Below, piece after piece: positions 20,032-29,319 of a stretch of DNA of 64,000 bases. The first letter of the stretch is position 1, and each line of letters starts with the position of its first letter. The stretch lies in assembly GCF_923868895.1 (NCBI RefSeq), contig NZ_OV350343.1:682001-746000 (forward strand), read 5' to 3'. The translations under genes were made by a program, and so were the position numbers. Origin of the DNA: Halomonas sp. TD01. GTDB taxonomy: Bacteria; Pseudomonadota; Gammaproteobacteria; Pseudomonadales; Halomonadaceae. The notes under the pieces are model-generated. The model was not told where the DNA came from. It saw only the letters and a program-made list of their open reading frames with translations, and searched no databases.

Positions 20032-21219
20032 ATGTTGCGCGTTGCTATCACTGAACGCCCACAATGGCGCGAACTGGCGCACCAGCTAGGGTTTCACTTT
20101 CATACCATTGAAGGGGAGCCCTACTGGACCGAGGATGCCTATTACCAGTTCACGTTGGCACAGATAGAACAGGACATTGAAGCCCCCACCGAGGCGCTAC
20201 ACGAGATGTGTATGGATGCCGTTGATAGGGTCTGCCAGTCCGATGCATTGCTGCATCAGTTGAATATTCCCGAGAGGATGTGGAGCGTCATTCGTGAATC
20301 TTGGCGCAATGGCCAGCCCCACCTCTATGGGCGCATGGATTTTGCCTATAGCGGTAGTGGGCCTGCCAAACTGCTAGAGCTTAACTACGATACGCCCACC
20401 AGCATTTACGAAGCTGGCTTTTTTCAGTGGCTGTGGCTTGAGCAGGTGATCGAACAGCGTCTGCTCCCTGCCCACGCCGATCAATACAATTCGATTCAAG
20501 AACGCATGATTGCTGCCCTCGCTCACATCGGGCAGCGCCTTGAACGCGACGCCTCAGCCCCACCGGCACTGCACTTCGCCTCCATCAAAGCTCATGAAGA
20601 AGACCGCGCTACGGTGGCTTACTTGCAGGACTGTGCCATACAGGCAGGGCTTAATGCCCCTTTTATCCATATCGAAGATATCGGCTATCAACCTAACACC
20701 GACCACGGCTGTTTCGTTGATCTGGAAAACCGGCCCATCCGTGCATTGTTCAAGCTCTACCCGTGGGAAGAAATGAGCGATGACGTTTTCGGTGAGCTGC
20801 TGCCTATGATGCAAACTCACTGGTTCGAGCCTCCGTGGAAAACCATCCTCAGCAATAAGGGCATCCTGCCGCTGCTCTGGCAGTGGAACGAAGGCCACCC
20901 TAACCTGCTACCAGCGTATTTTGACACCAGTGATGGCACATCGCTTTCACCCGGCTGGGTGCGCAAACCATTTTTCTCTCGGGAAGGAAGCAATATTGAG
21001 CTAATCACCACGGGCGGCCAGTACGAAGCCGTTGATGGCCCCTATACCGACAACCCGCGTATTTTGCAGGCCTACCACCCTTTGCCGCGCTTTGGCGAAC
21101 GGCATGCCCTGATCGGCAGTTGGGTAGTCGGTGACAGGGCGTGCGGCATTGGTATTCGCGAAGACATCGGTCGAATTACCAAGGATTCCAGCTGTTTTGT
21201 GCCGCACGCCATTGTCTAA
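20032..21219 (+). CDS. yjfC: Glutathionylspermidine-synthase-like ATP-grasp ligase (YjfC/YgiC type)
   Basis: A 395-residue protein corresponding to the synthetase half of glutathionylspermidine synthase. Residues expected for ATP and Mg binding are present: the Arg and Asp in GRMDFAYSG, ELNYDTPTS with Glu and Asn, PWKTILSNKG, and VRKPFFSREGSNI with Lys. A C-terminal GIREDIGRITKDSSCFVPH follows. It should form an amide bond between a carboxyl and an amine, but the natural substrate of YjfC/YgiC is unknown; there is no amidase half. It is the last gene of the operon, 62 bp after yjfM, convergent with lysS. Confidence 0.9.
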   Translation: MLRVAITERPQWRELAHQLGFHFHTIEGEPYWTEDAYYQFTLAQIEQDIEAPTEALHEMCMDAVDRVCQSDALLHQLNIPERMWSVIRESWRNGQPHLYGRMDFAYSGSGPAKLLELNYDTPTSIYEAGFFQWLWLEQVIEQRLLPAHADQYNSIQERMIAALAHIGQRLERDASAPPALHFASIKAHEEDRATVAYLQDCAIQAGLNAPFIHIEDIGYQPNTDHGCFVDLENRPIRALFKLYPWEEMSDDVFGELLPMMQTHWFEPPWKTILSNKGILPLLWQWNEGHPNLLPAYFDTSDGTSLSPGWVRKPFFSREGSNIELITTGGQYEAVDGPYTDNPRILQAYHPLPRFGERHALIGSWVVGDRACGIGIREDIGRITKDSSCFVPHAIV

Positions 21220-21242
21220 GGTGTTTCAGTAGTCGAGAAATG

Positions 21243-22757
21243 TTACTCGCTGGCTTCGGGGCGCATCGCTGGGAACAGCAGTACGTCCCGAATAGAAGGA
21301 CTATCGGTAAATAACATCACCAAACGGTCAATACCAATTCCTTCACCTGCCGTTGGCGGTAAGCCATACTCCAACGCGCGCACGTAGTCAGCGTCAAAAT
21401 ACATCGCTTCCAGGTCACCGGCATCTTTCTCGGCTGCCTGCTCGCGGAAGCGTTCAGCCTGATCCTCGGCGTCATTAAGCTCCGAGAAGCCATTGGCAAT
21501 TTCTCGGCCACCGACAAAGAACTCAAAACGGTCGGTAACAAACGGGTTAGCATCGTTACGACGCGCCAGCGGGCTTACTTCTGCTGGGTATTCGGTGATG
21601 AACGTCGGTTGATCCAGCTTGTGCTCGGCCACTTCTTCGAAGATCTCGGTCTGAACTTTGCCCAGTCCCCAGCTTGGCTTCACCTTGATACCCAACTTTT
21701 CTGCGACTGCTTGTGCGGCTTCCAACGTATCCAGATCCGCATCGGTGATGCCGTCGCCATGATCAAGAATCGCTTGGCGTAACGTCAGGCGATGGAAAGG
21801 TTGGCCGAAGTCGTAACTGGCCCCCTGATATACGATAGTGGTGGTGCCCAACACTTCTTGCGCCGCTGTGCGCAGCATGGCCTCCGTCATATCGAGTAGG
21901 TCGCGATAATCCGCGTAGGCCCAATAGAATTCGACCATGGTGAACTCAGGGTTATGCCGCGTGGACAGCCCTTCGTTACGGAAATTACGATTAATTTCAA
22001 ATACTTTCTCAAAACCACCCACCACTAGGCGCTTGAGGTAAAGCTCCGGCGCAATACGCAGATACATATCAATATCCAGCGCATTATGGTGGGTAATAAA
22101 CGGCCGCGCCGCTGCCCCGCCGGGAATCGGCTGCAGCATCGGCGTTTCAACTTCCATAAAGCCGCGGGCTTCAAAGAATCGACGCATGGAGCTAATCACC
22201 GCCGCGCGGGTTTCAAACACCTTACGCGACTGCGGGTTCATGATCAGATCCACGTAGCGCTGACGATAACGCGCTTCCTGGTCAGTCAGGCCGTGGAACT
22301 TATCTGGCAGCGGACGCAAACTTTTGGTGAGTAGCTGCGCCTCTACCATCATTACGTACAGATCGCCTTTACCCGACTTATGCACGGGACCACGAGCAGC
22401 GACGATATCACCGATATCCCACCCTTTGATGTCCTCAAGCACGTCAGCGGGCAGGCCTTTTTTATCCACATAGAGCTGGATTTGGCCAGCCACATCCTGA
22501 ATCACGATAAAGGGGCCACGCTTACGCATGACGCGACCTGCCACCGACGCTTGATGATCAAGCGTCTCAAGCTCCGCTTTATCTTTTTCGCCTAGCAGGT
22601 TGTGTAGCTCAACCGTGAGGCTGTCACGGCGAAAATCGTTCGGGAAAGCACTCTTACCCTGCTCAGCGGCGCGCTCACGGCGGGCCGCGAGCTTGGCACG
22701 GCGCTCAGCGATTAGGTGGTTTTCGTTATCGAGAGAAGACGCGTCTTGGTTAGCCAT
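21243..22757 (-). CDS. lysS: Lysyl-tRNA synthetase (class II)
   Basis: Charges tRNA-Lys. The 504-residue protein has an OB-fold anticodon-binding domain (about 60-170: [17 protein letters not shown]) and the class II core. Motif 1 lies in [15 protein letters not shown], motif 2 is [18 protein letters not shown] and motif 3 is [13 protein letters not shown]. The length equals E. coli LysS (505). It follows prfB on the same strand by 34 bp, the conserved prfB-lysS operon. Confidence 0.97.
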   Translation of the reverse strand: MANQDASSLDNENHLIAERRAKLAARRERAAEQGKSAFPNDFRRDSLTVELHNLLGEKDKAELETLDHQASVAGRVMRKRGPFIVIQDVAGQIQLYVDKKGLPADVLEDIKGWDIGDIVAARGPVHKSGKGDLYVMMVEAQLLTKSLRPLPDKFHGLTDQEARYRQRYVDLIMNPQSRKVFETRAAVISSMRRFFEARGFMEVETPMLQPIPGGAAARPFITHHNALDIDMYLRIAPELYLKRLVVGGFEKVFEINRNFRNEGLSTRHNPEFTMVEFYWAYADYRDLLDMTEAMLRTAAQEVLGTTTIVYQGASYDFGQPFHRLTLRQAILDHGDGITDADLDTLEAAQAVAEKLGIKVKPSWGLGKVQTEIFEEVAEHKLDQPTFITEYPAEVSPLARRNDANPFVTDRFEFFVGGREIANGFSELNDAEDQAERFREQAAEKDAGDLEAMYFDADYVRALEYGLPPTAGEGIGIDRLVMLFTDSPSIRDVLLFPAMRPEASE

Positions 22758-22791
22758 CGGGCACCCTGTTCATGTTCAAACGCTAAAAAAA

Positions 22792-23890
22792 TTACAAACC
22801 CTGCTTTAGGCTGGCGACGATAAACTGATCTAAATCGCCGTCGAGCACTTTGTCGCAGTTGCTAGACTGAACGCCGGTGCGCAGGTCTTTGATGCGTTGA
22901 TCGTCCAGTACATACGAGCGAATTTGGCTACCCCAGCCGATATCGGCTTTAGAGTCTTCCGCTTCCTGCTTGGCCGCATTGCGCTTTTGCATTTCGTGTT
23001 CCCACAGCTTCGCTTTCAACTGCTTCATGGCGAAGTCGCGGTTGGCGTGCTGGCTGCGTTGGTTCTGACACGCCACCACAATGCCGCTAGGCTCGTGGGT
23101 AATCCGCACCGCTGAGTCGGTGGTGTTAACGTGCTGGCCACCCGCACCGCTAGAGCGGTAGGTATCTACCCGCAAGTCAGAGGGGTTAATGTCAACCTCA
23201 AAGCTGTCATCAATTTCCGGCGATAGAAATACCGATGCAAACGAGGTGTGACGACGACCACCGGAGTCAAACGGGCTTTTACGCACTAAACGATGAACAC
23301 CGGTTTCGGTGCGCAACCAGCCAAAGGCGTAGTCGCCTTGAATGTGTAGCGATGCCGATTTGATACCGGCCACCTCGCCTGCAGAAATTTCGATAATCTC
23401 TGCTTTGAAACCATGGCTCTCTGCCCAGCGTAAGTACATACGCAGCAGGATATTCGCCCAGTCTTGAGCTTCGGTTCCGCCCGACCCCGACTGGATATCC
23501 AGATAGGCGTTATTCTCGTCCATTTCACCGGAAAACATGCGGCGAAACTCAAGTTTTTCCAGTGCCGCCTGCAGACCATCGAGCTCTTTGCGCACTTCAT
23601 CGACGGTGCCTTCGTCATCTTCCATTTCCGCAAGCTCAAGCAGGTCGCGGCTGTCAGCCAAGCCCTGATCAAGCTCGTCGATGGTGGCCACAATGGCTTC
23701 AAGCGATGCCCGCTCCTTACCCAGCTTCTGGGCATAGTCTGGATCGTTCCAGACATTAGGGTCTTCAAGCTCGCGGGATACTTCTTCTAGCCGATCTTTG
23801 CGTTCGGCATAGTCAAAGATACCCCCTAAGAACATCTGTCCGCTCAGACAGGTCCTTGATCTGGTTATGTATCGGATTAGTTTCCAACAT
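22792..23890 (-). CDS. prfB: Peptide chain release factor 2, with programmed +1 frameshift
   Basis: Release factor for UGA and UAA codons. The first 25 codons ([20 protein letters not shown]...YL) run to an in-frame TGA at 23815-23813. A +1 shift at CTT-TGA-C joins them to the 340-codon main frame, giving 365 residues, exactly the E. coli RF2 length. The UGA/UAA specificity motif SPF ([12 protein letters not shown]) and the catalytic GGQ (GAGGQHVN) are present. The shift is autoregulatory: low RF2 slows termination at its own UGA. The coordinates span both frames. It is followed by lysS. Confidence 0.97.
23812..23827 (-). promoter_or_regulatory. RF2 programmed frameshift signal
   Basis: On the coding strand the sequence is AGGGGGTATCTTTGAC. 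It contains a Shine-Dalgarno-like AGGGGG, three nucleotides, then the slippery CTT codon and the UGA stop with a following C. This is the canonical RF2 recoding site, in which the upstream AGGGGG pairs with 16S rRNA and pushes the ribosome forward by one base. Confidence 0.97.
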
Positions 23891-24113
23891 GGACGTCTCG
23901 GCTAACTTTGCGGTGGAAAAGTCGCACAGTGTAGCGAAATTGGCCGCTAACAGCCATCAACAACGGCGCTATCGAAACCCCGCATAGCTGCATGCGTAAT
24001 TTCTGATGGACGCTCACTTTCCCCCGATGCTAGTACTTAATTAGGAGGCTCTCACCTAAGCAATACTTGTGAGTCGCAAATAACAACATGAAAACAATAA
24101 TGGAGTCATTTAC

Positions 24114-25694
24114 ATGCAAAGTTCCCGCACTCTCGCCATCCCGATGGCACTGGCGTTGACCGTTGGCCTTACAGCCCCTCTCCAGGCGGATACACTCCGC
24201 ATAGCCATCATGGGCGAGCCCGCCTCTCTGGATCCACATAAAATTAGTGGCACTTGGGAAAATGACGTTGTGGGCGATCTTTTTGAAGGACTTGTGACTG
24301 AAGCGGCCGACGGCACACGCATTCCCGGTGTTGCAGAGTCGTGGGAAATCTCCGATGACGGCACGGTGTACACCTTCACACTGAGAGATGACGCTAAGTG
24401 GTCTGACGGTAAACCAGTCACCGCTAATGACTTTGTTTTCGCCTTTCAGCGTATTTTAACGCCGGCCACCGCAGCTGATTATGCTTATCTGCTTTACCCA
24501 ATTAAAAACGCCGCTGACGTCTATGGCGGTGAGGCCGATGTCAGCACACTGGGGGTAAAGGCCTTAGACACCAAGACCCTACAGGTAACCCTTGAGCGCT
24601 CAACGCCTTACTTTTTAGATCAACTTTCCCACTACACCGCCTACCCGGTCCCCCAGCACACGGTGGAAACTTACGGCAACGAGTGGTCTCGACACGGAAA
24701 TCTGGTATCCAACGGCGCCTTTAAGCTGCAGGAGTGGCAGGCTCAAACGCGCATAACGACAGCTCGCAACCCCCACTTCCACGACGCTGACAACGTAGCG
24801 CTGGACGAAGTTGTCTATTTTCCTATAGAAGAGCGCAACACGGCGCTAAACCGTTTTCGGGCGGGTGAGATCCATATTGCCCGCGACTTCCCAACCCATC
24901 AGTATGGTTGGCTGATGGACAATCTCCCTGAGGCTGTTCAGGTCGCCCCCTATCTCGGCATTTATTACTACGCGTTTAATGCCCGTGATGGCCATGCAAC
25001 GGCTGACCCACGTGTCCGAGAAGCCCTCAGTCTAGCGGTTCGCCGCGACGTCATTACCGATCAAATTCTGGGCACCGGCGAGCAACCTGCTTACAGCTTC
25101 GTTCCACCAAGCGTGAACCACTATTCAGCACCGACTGCTAGCTTTACCGAGCTTTCCCAGGATGAGCGTCTACAGCGCGCACATGAACTGCTTCAAGAGG
25201 CAGGCTACGGCCCCGATAACCCGTTAGAACTCATGCTGCGCTATAACACCAGCGAAGATCACCGCAAAGTGGCCATCGCCATTGCTGCCATGTGGCAACC
25301 ACTCGGTGTGGAGGTAGATCTTTTCAACGCAGAGGTGGCAGTTCATTACGCTGACATCCGTCAGGGTGACTTTGACGTCGCTCGGGCAGGCTGGATCGGC
25401 GACTATAACGACGCCCAAAACTTTTTGAGCTTATTGGAAAGCGATGTATCGAATAACTACGGCGCTTACAGCTCGCCCGAATTTGATACCTTGATGAATG
25501 AAGCCGCCAATACCCAGGACATGGATGCTCGCGCTGAGCTGATGGCCGAAGCGGAGGCTATTGCGCTAGAGGACAGTGCAACGCTGCCCATCTACTACTA
25601 CGTATCGCGCAACCTGGTCAGCCCTGACCTAGTCGGCTGGGAAAGCACTATTGAAGATATCCATCGCTCGCGCTGGATTCACTTCGACCACTAA
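24114..25694 (+). CDS. Peptide ABC transporter substrate-binding protein (SBP_bac_5)
   Basis: A periplasmic binding protein of the OppA/DppA class, 526 residues. A signal peptide of about 25 residues ends LTAPLQA before DTLRIAIMGEPASLDPHKI, the typical mature start. Family segments are VAESWEISDDGTVYTFTLRDDAKWSDGKPVTANDFVFAFQR (in two stretches) and a C-terminal lobe with GDYNDAQNFL. TGGAG 8 nt upstream sets the start. It heads a four-gene operon (binding protein, two permeases, one double ATPase). Oligopeptides are the likely cargo, but the exact ligand cannot be read from sequence. Confidence 0.92.
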   Translation: MQSSRTLAIPMALALTVGLTAPLQADTLRIAIMGEPASLDPHKISGTWENDVVGDLFEGLVTEAADGTRIPGVAESWEISDDGTVYTFTLRDDAKWSDGKPVTANDFVFAFQRILTPATAADYAYLLYPIKNAADVYGGEADVSTLGVKALDTKTLQVTLERSTPYFLDQLSHYTAYPVPQHTVETYGNEWSRHGNLVSNGAFKLQEWQAQTRITTARNPHFHDADNVALDEVVYFPIEERNTALNRFRAGEIHIARDFPTHQYGWLMDNLPEAVQVAPYLGIYYYAFNARDGHATADPRVREALSLAVRRDVITDQILGTGEQPAYSFVPPSVNHYSAPTASFTELSQDERLQRAHELLQEAGYGPDNPLELMLRYNTSEDHRKVAIAIAAMWQPLGVEVDLFNAEVAVHYADIRQGDFDVARAGWIGDYNDAQNFLSLLESDVSNNYGAYSSPEFDTLMNEAANTQDMDARAELMAEAEAIALEDSATLPIYYYVSRNLVSPDLVGWESTIEDIHRSRWIHFDH

Positions 25695-25777
25695 TTCCCT
25701 TCTAACCGGCGCTTTATTTATCACGACTTAATGCCGTTACTTCCTCGGGCTGCGTGCCCGAGGAGCGAGGCCCAATC

Positions 25778-26707
25778 ATGCTCAGCTATACTCTAAAACG
25801 CATACTTCAGGCGATTCCGACGCTGTGGATCGTGATCACCCTCTCTTTCTTTTTAATGCATCTAGCTCCAGGTGGCCCCTTCGATGGTGAACGTCAGCTA
25901 CCACCGGAAATAGAAGCCAACCTGATGGCCTCATATGGCTTGGACAAACCTGTCTGGGAGCAGTATTTCACCTACATGGGAAACCTACTGCATGGAGACC
26001 TTGGCCCCTCATTTAAATACAAGGATTTCTCGGTCACCGAACTGGTCGCCCAAGGGTTTCCTGTTAGCCTTGAGCTAGGCCTATGGGCGATTGGCCTGGC
26101 GCTCCTAATAGGCATTCCTTTGGGAGTTATCGCAGCGCTCAAACGCAACTCATCCGTTGACTATATGGTGATGGGCACAGCACTGGCCGGCGTCGCCATA
26201 CCTAACTTTGTCATTGCTCCCATGCTGGCGCTGGTGTTTGGCGTATTTCTAGCCTGGTTACCGGTCGGTGGCTGGAATGACGGTCACTGGAAAAATCTGG
26301 TTCTTCCCGTTGTGGCGCTCTCAATTCAGCAGATTGCTTACATCGCACGGATGATGCGCGCCAGCATGATCGAAGTGCTTGGCAGCCATTTCATCCGTAC
26401 GGCCCGTGCCAAGGGGCTTAGTGAGAGTGAGGTGATCTTTCATCACGCCCTGCGTCCGGCAATGCTGCCTGTTATCTCCTACTTAGGCCCTGCCATTGCC
26501 GGCATTATTACTGGCTCAGTGGTGATTGAGCAGATCTTCGGCATACCAGGGATTGGACGCTATTTCGTTCAAGCCGCGCTCAATCGCGACTACACATTGG
26601 TGATGGGAACCGTCGTTTTTTATGGCAGCTTAATTGTATTTTTTAACTTAATCGTCGATTTACTCTACTCGGCTCTGGACCCGCAGATTCGCTATGATAA
26701 TGAATAA
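25778..26707 (+). CDS. oppB: Peptide ABC transporter permease (OppB type)
   Basis: A 309-residue inner-membrane permease with six helices. The N-terminus LSYTLKRILQAIPTLWIVITLSFF carries the first helix, HLAPGGPFD and ASYGLDKPVWEQY follow, and the ATPase-contacting EAA loop is RTARAKGLSESEVIFHHALRP. The ATG at 25778 follows GAGGAGCGAGG and matches the family start; a GTG 8 codons earlier is less likely. It overlaps the next gene by 14 nt. Confidence 0.94.
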   Translation: MLSYTLKRILQAIPTLWIVITLSFFLMHLAPGGPFDGERQLPPEIEANLMASYGLDKPVWEQYFTYMGNLLHGDLGPSFKYKDFSVTELVAQGFPVSLELGLWAIGLALLIGIPLGVIAALKRNSSVDYMVMGTALAGVAIPNFVIAPMLALVFGVFLAWLPVGGWNDGHWKNLVLPVVALSIQQIAYIARMMRASMIEVLGSHFIRTARAKGLSESEVIFHHALRPAMLPVISYLGPAIAGIITGSVVIEQIFGIPGIGRYFVQAALNRDYTLVMGTVVFYGSLIVFFNLIVDLLYSALDPQIRYDNE

Positions 26708-27578
26708 TGCAACGCTAACTCCTCCAGCTGTCGGCAACAGCCTAGCGCGTGATGCCTGGCGACGGCTTCGCCAAAACAGTGCTGCGACAACGAGTCTTGT
26801 ACTCCTCGTAGCAATTTCCTTAGTTTGCCTACTAGGCCCCTTGCTAACGCCCTGGGCACTTGATGAAGTGGATTGGAGCGCCTTTTTGGCGCCGCCAAAC
26901 TTTGAAAGCGGCCACTACGCAGGCACTGACTCCAATGGCCGTGACCTACTCACTCGCGTCTTCTACGGAGGGCAAATCTCACTCTCCGTCGCTATCGTCG
27001 CCACCTTGGTATCCCTGGTTATCGGCGTTCTCTACGGAGCGGTTGCCGGTTACTTCGGTGGCCGCGTTGACAACCTAATGATGCGGTTTGTCGACATCAT
27101 GTACTCACTGCCATTTATGTTTATGGTGATCCTGCTGATGGTGGTTTTTGGGCGTAACATCCTGCTGATCTACGCGGCCATCGGCGCCGTTGAGTGGCTC
27201 GACATGTCGCGCATAGTGCGCGGACAAGTACTCGCTTTGAAGCGTCGCGAGTTCGTCGAAGCAGCACACGCGCTAGGCGTAAGCAGCTTTAAGATAGTCA
27301 CACGCCACCTCATTCCCAATGCCATTGGGCCTGTCATCATCTATGTCACCCTCACCGTACCCAAGGTCATTTTGCTGGAAAGTTTTCTTTCTTTTCTGGG
27401 GCTAGGTGTTCAAGAACCGTTGACCAGTTGGGGAGTACTGATTAGCGAAGGCAAAGACATGATGGAAACGGCCCCATGGATGCTCATTGTGCCCTCTGCG
27501 TTTCTCGCTATCACACTGTTGTGCTTAAACTTTTTAGGGGACGGTCTGCGTGACGCCCTAGACCCCAAGACGCGTTAG
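26694..27578 (+). CDS. oppC: Peptide ABC transporter permease (OppC type)
   Basis: The second permease of the importer, 294 residues. The N-terminal region AWRRLRQNSAATTSLVLLVAISL holds helix 1, then GTDSNGRDLLTRVFYGGQISL, the OppC/DppC hallmark, and the EAA loop EAAHALGVSSFKIVTRHLIPN. ATG at 26694 lies inside oppB (14-nt overlap); a second ATG two codons later is equally plausible. Helices are spread over about residues 24-45, 90-115, 130-150, 205-225 and 260-280. Confidence 0.94.
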   Translation: MIMNNATLTPPAVGNSLARDAWRRLRQNSAATTSLVLLVAISLVCLLGPLLTPWALDEVDWSAFLAPPNFESGHYAGTDSNGRDLLTRVFYGGQISLSVAIVATLVSLVIGVLYGAVAGYFGGRVDNLMMRFVDIMYSLPFMFMVILLMVVFGRNILLIYAAIGAVEWLDMSRIVRGQVLALKRREFVEAAHALGVSSFKIVTRHLIPNAIGPVIIYVTLTVPKVILLESFLSFLGLGVQEPLTSWGVLISEGKDMMETAPWMLIVPSAFLAITLLCLNFLGDGLRDALDPKTR

Positions 27579-27597
27579 GAAAATGCACGGAGGCTTC

Positions 27598-29208
27598 ATG
27601 TCCCAACCACTACTGGAGTTTGACCGTTTACGAGTCGAATTCGATCTTCCCGATGGTACCGTTACCGCCGTCGACGACGTCAGCTTTACCATTTATCAGG
27701 GTGAGACACTGGCTTTAGTCGGCGAATCTGGCTCCGGCAAGTCGATCACATCAACCGCCGCCATGGGGCTACTGCCCGAACTGGCTCGCTCCACGGGCAA
27801 AATTAACTGGCATGGCGGCTCTGGCGATGAAGACTTGCTAGCGGTCAGCCGCCAGCGCTTGCGGGCCATCCGTGGTAATGAGATCTCGATGATTTTCCAA
27901 GAGCCAATGACCTCACTCAACCCAATGCACCGAATTGGGAGACAAATCCGTGAAGTGCTGCATAAGCACACAACCTTGCGGGGGGGAAGCTCTCACCAGC
28001 GAGCACTTGAACTCCTCGCTCAGGTAGGCATTCCGGAGCCTGAGCGGCGCATCAATAGCTATCCCCATGAGCTGTCGGGAGGCCAGCGTCAGCGGGTGAT
28101 GATTGCTATGGCACTGGCCTGTGAGCCCAAACTGCTGATTGCCGACGAACCAACCACCGCCCTTGATGTCACTGTGCAGGCGCAGATTCTTACGCTCCTT
28201 AAAGACCTTCAAGCCCGCTACGGCATGGCTATCCTGTTTATCACCCACGACCTTGGTGTTGTCAGACATTTAGCAGATAGTGTGTGCGTAATGCAGCAAG
28301 GCAAAATAGTAGAAGCGGGAAAAACTGACACGCTATTTCAATCGCCCCAGCACTCTTACACCCAAATGCTTATCGCCGCCAACCCAAGCGGCCATAAAGA
28401 AGCTATCCCCAACTCAGCCCCCATCCTGCTGAAAGCAGAAAACATTAATGTCCGCTTTCCTATCAAAAAGCGCCTTTTTGGCCCCGACCGCTATTTCGAG
28501 GCAGTGAAAAGCATTGATCTCACTCTGCGGCGAGGGCAAACCCTAGGCATTGTTGGCGAATCGGGTTCAGGAAAAACCACGTTAGGCCGTGCGCTTCTTC
28601 GGCTGGTGAAAAGCAGCGGCGATATCTGCTTCGATGACATCGACGTAGCTCGCCTTGACCGCGCTGGAATGCGGCCGCTAAGGTCGCGTATGCAAGTGGT
28701 TTTCCAAGACCCCTTTGGCTCGCTTTCACCCCGAATGACCGTAGGTGACGTTATTGGCGAAGGATTACGCGTTCACCAACCGCTGTTACGTCGAGCCGAA
28801 CGCGAGACCCTCGTCGTCCAAGCCCTTGAGGAAGTCGCTCTAGACCCTGCCCACCGACACCGCTACCCACATGAGTTCTCGGGTGGACAGCGCCAAAGGA
28901 TTGCAATCGCCCGGGCTCTGGTCGTCAAACCCGAGTTTCTGCTGCTTGACGAACCCACCTCAGCTTTAGACCGCTCGGTTCAAATGACCGTCATTCAGCT
29001 ATTACGTGACTTACAACAACGCCACGGGTTGACTTACCTGTTTATTAGTCATGACCTCGCGGTCGTGCGTGCGCTGGCTGATGAAGTGATTGTGATGCGA
29101 CAAGGAGAAATCATCGAGCAACGCGATACTGCCTCACTATTCAGCGCTCCCCGTCAAACCTATACCCGCGAACTGATGCGCGCCGCCTTCCTGGAAAGCA
29201 GTGCATAG
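27598..29208 (+). CDS. Fused OppD-OppF ATPase of the peptide importer
   Basis: A single 536-residue chain with two complete ABC domains. Domain 1 has Walker A GESGSGKS, signature LSGGQRQRVMIAMA and Walker B LLIADEPTTALDV. Domain 2 has GESGSGKTTLGRA, FSGGQRQRIAIARA and LLLDEPTSALD. Each is followed by the short peptide-transporter C-terminal extension. GGAGG 5 nt before ATG 27598 fixes the start over one 5 codons upstream. Fused ATPases of this kind occur in YejF, GsiA and some DppDF systems. A terminator follows 56 bp later. Confidence 0.93.
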   Translation: MSQPLLEFDRLRVEFDLPDGTVTAVDDVSFTIYQGETLALVGESGSGKSITSTAAMGLLPELARSTGKINWHGGSGDEDLLAVSRQRLRAIRGNEISMIFQEPMTSLNPMHRIGRQIREVLHKHTTLRGGSSHQRALELLAQVGIPEPERRINSYPHELSGGQRQRVMIAMALACEPKLLIADEPTTALDVTVQAQILTLLKDLQARYGMAILFITHDLGVVRHLADSVCVMQQGKIVEAGKTDTLFQSPQHSYTQMLIAANPSGHKEAIPNSAPILLKAENINVRFPIKKRLFGPDRYFEAVKSIDLTLRRGQTLGIVGESGSGKTTLGRALLRLVKSSGDICFDDIDVARLDRAGMRPLRSRMQVVFQDPFGSLSPRMTVGDVIGEGLRVHQPLLRRAERETLVVQALEEVALDPAHRHRYPHEFSGGQRQRIAIARALVVKPEFLLLDEPTSALDRSVQMTVIQLLRDLQQRHGLTYLFISHDLAVVRALADEVIVMRQGEIIEQRDTASLFSAPRQTYTRELMRAAFLESSA

Positions 29209-29264
29209 CTGCTCACCTACTAACCAGTAGCTAGTAGTTGCAACCCTGTGGGCATTGAACGAAA

Positions 29265-29286
29265 AAACCCGGCTTACGCCGGGTTT
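29265..29286. terminator. Terminator between convergent peptide importer and fadL genes
   Basis: The stem AAACCCGGC / GCCGGGTTT closes loop TTAC. On the - strand it is followed by six T in all, so it clearly ends the fadL transcript 34 bp past its stop. The + side has TTTATAG and may also stop the importer operon. Confidence 0.85.
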
Positions 29287-29319
29287 ATAGGTAAAACGAG
29301 TCAAGCAGTCAGCTTATCA

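Noticed and set aside
23813..23815. TGA in prfB as a sequencing error or pseudogene
   Set aside because: The AGGGGG and CTT-TGA-C context and exact restored length identify the programmed frameshift.
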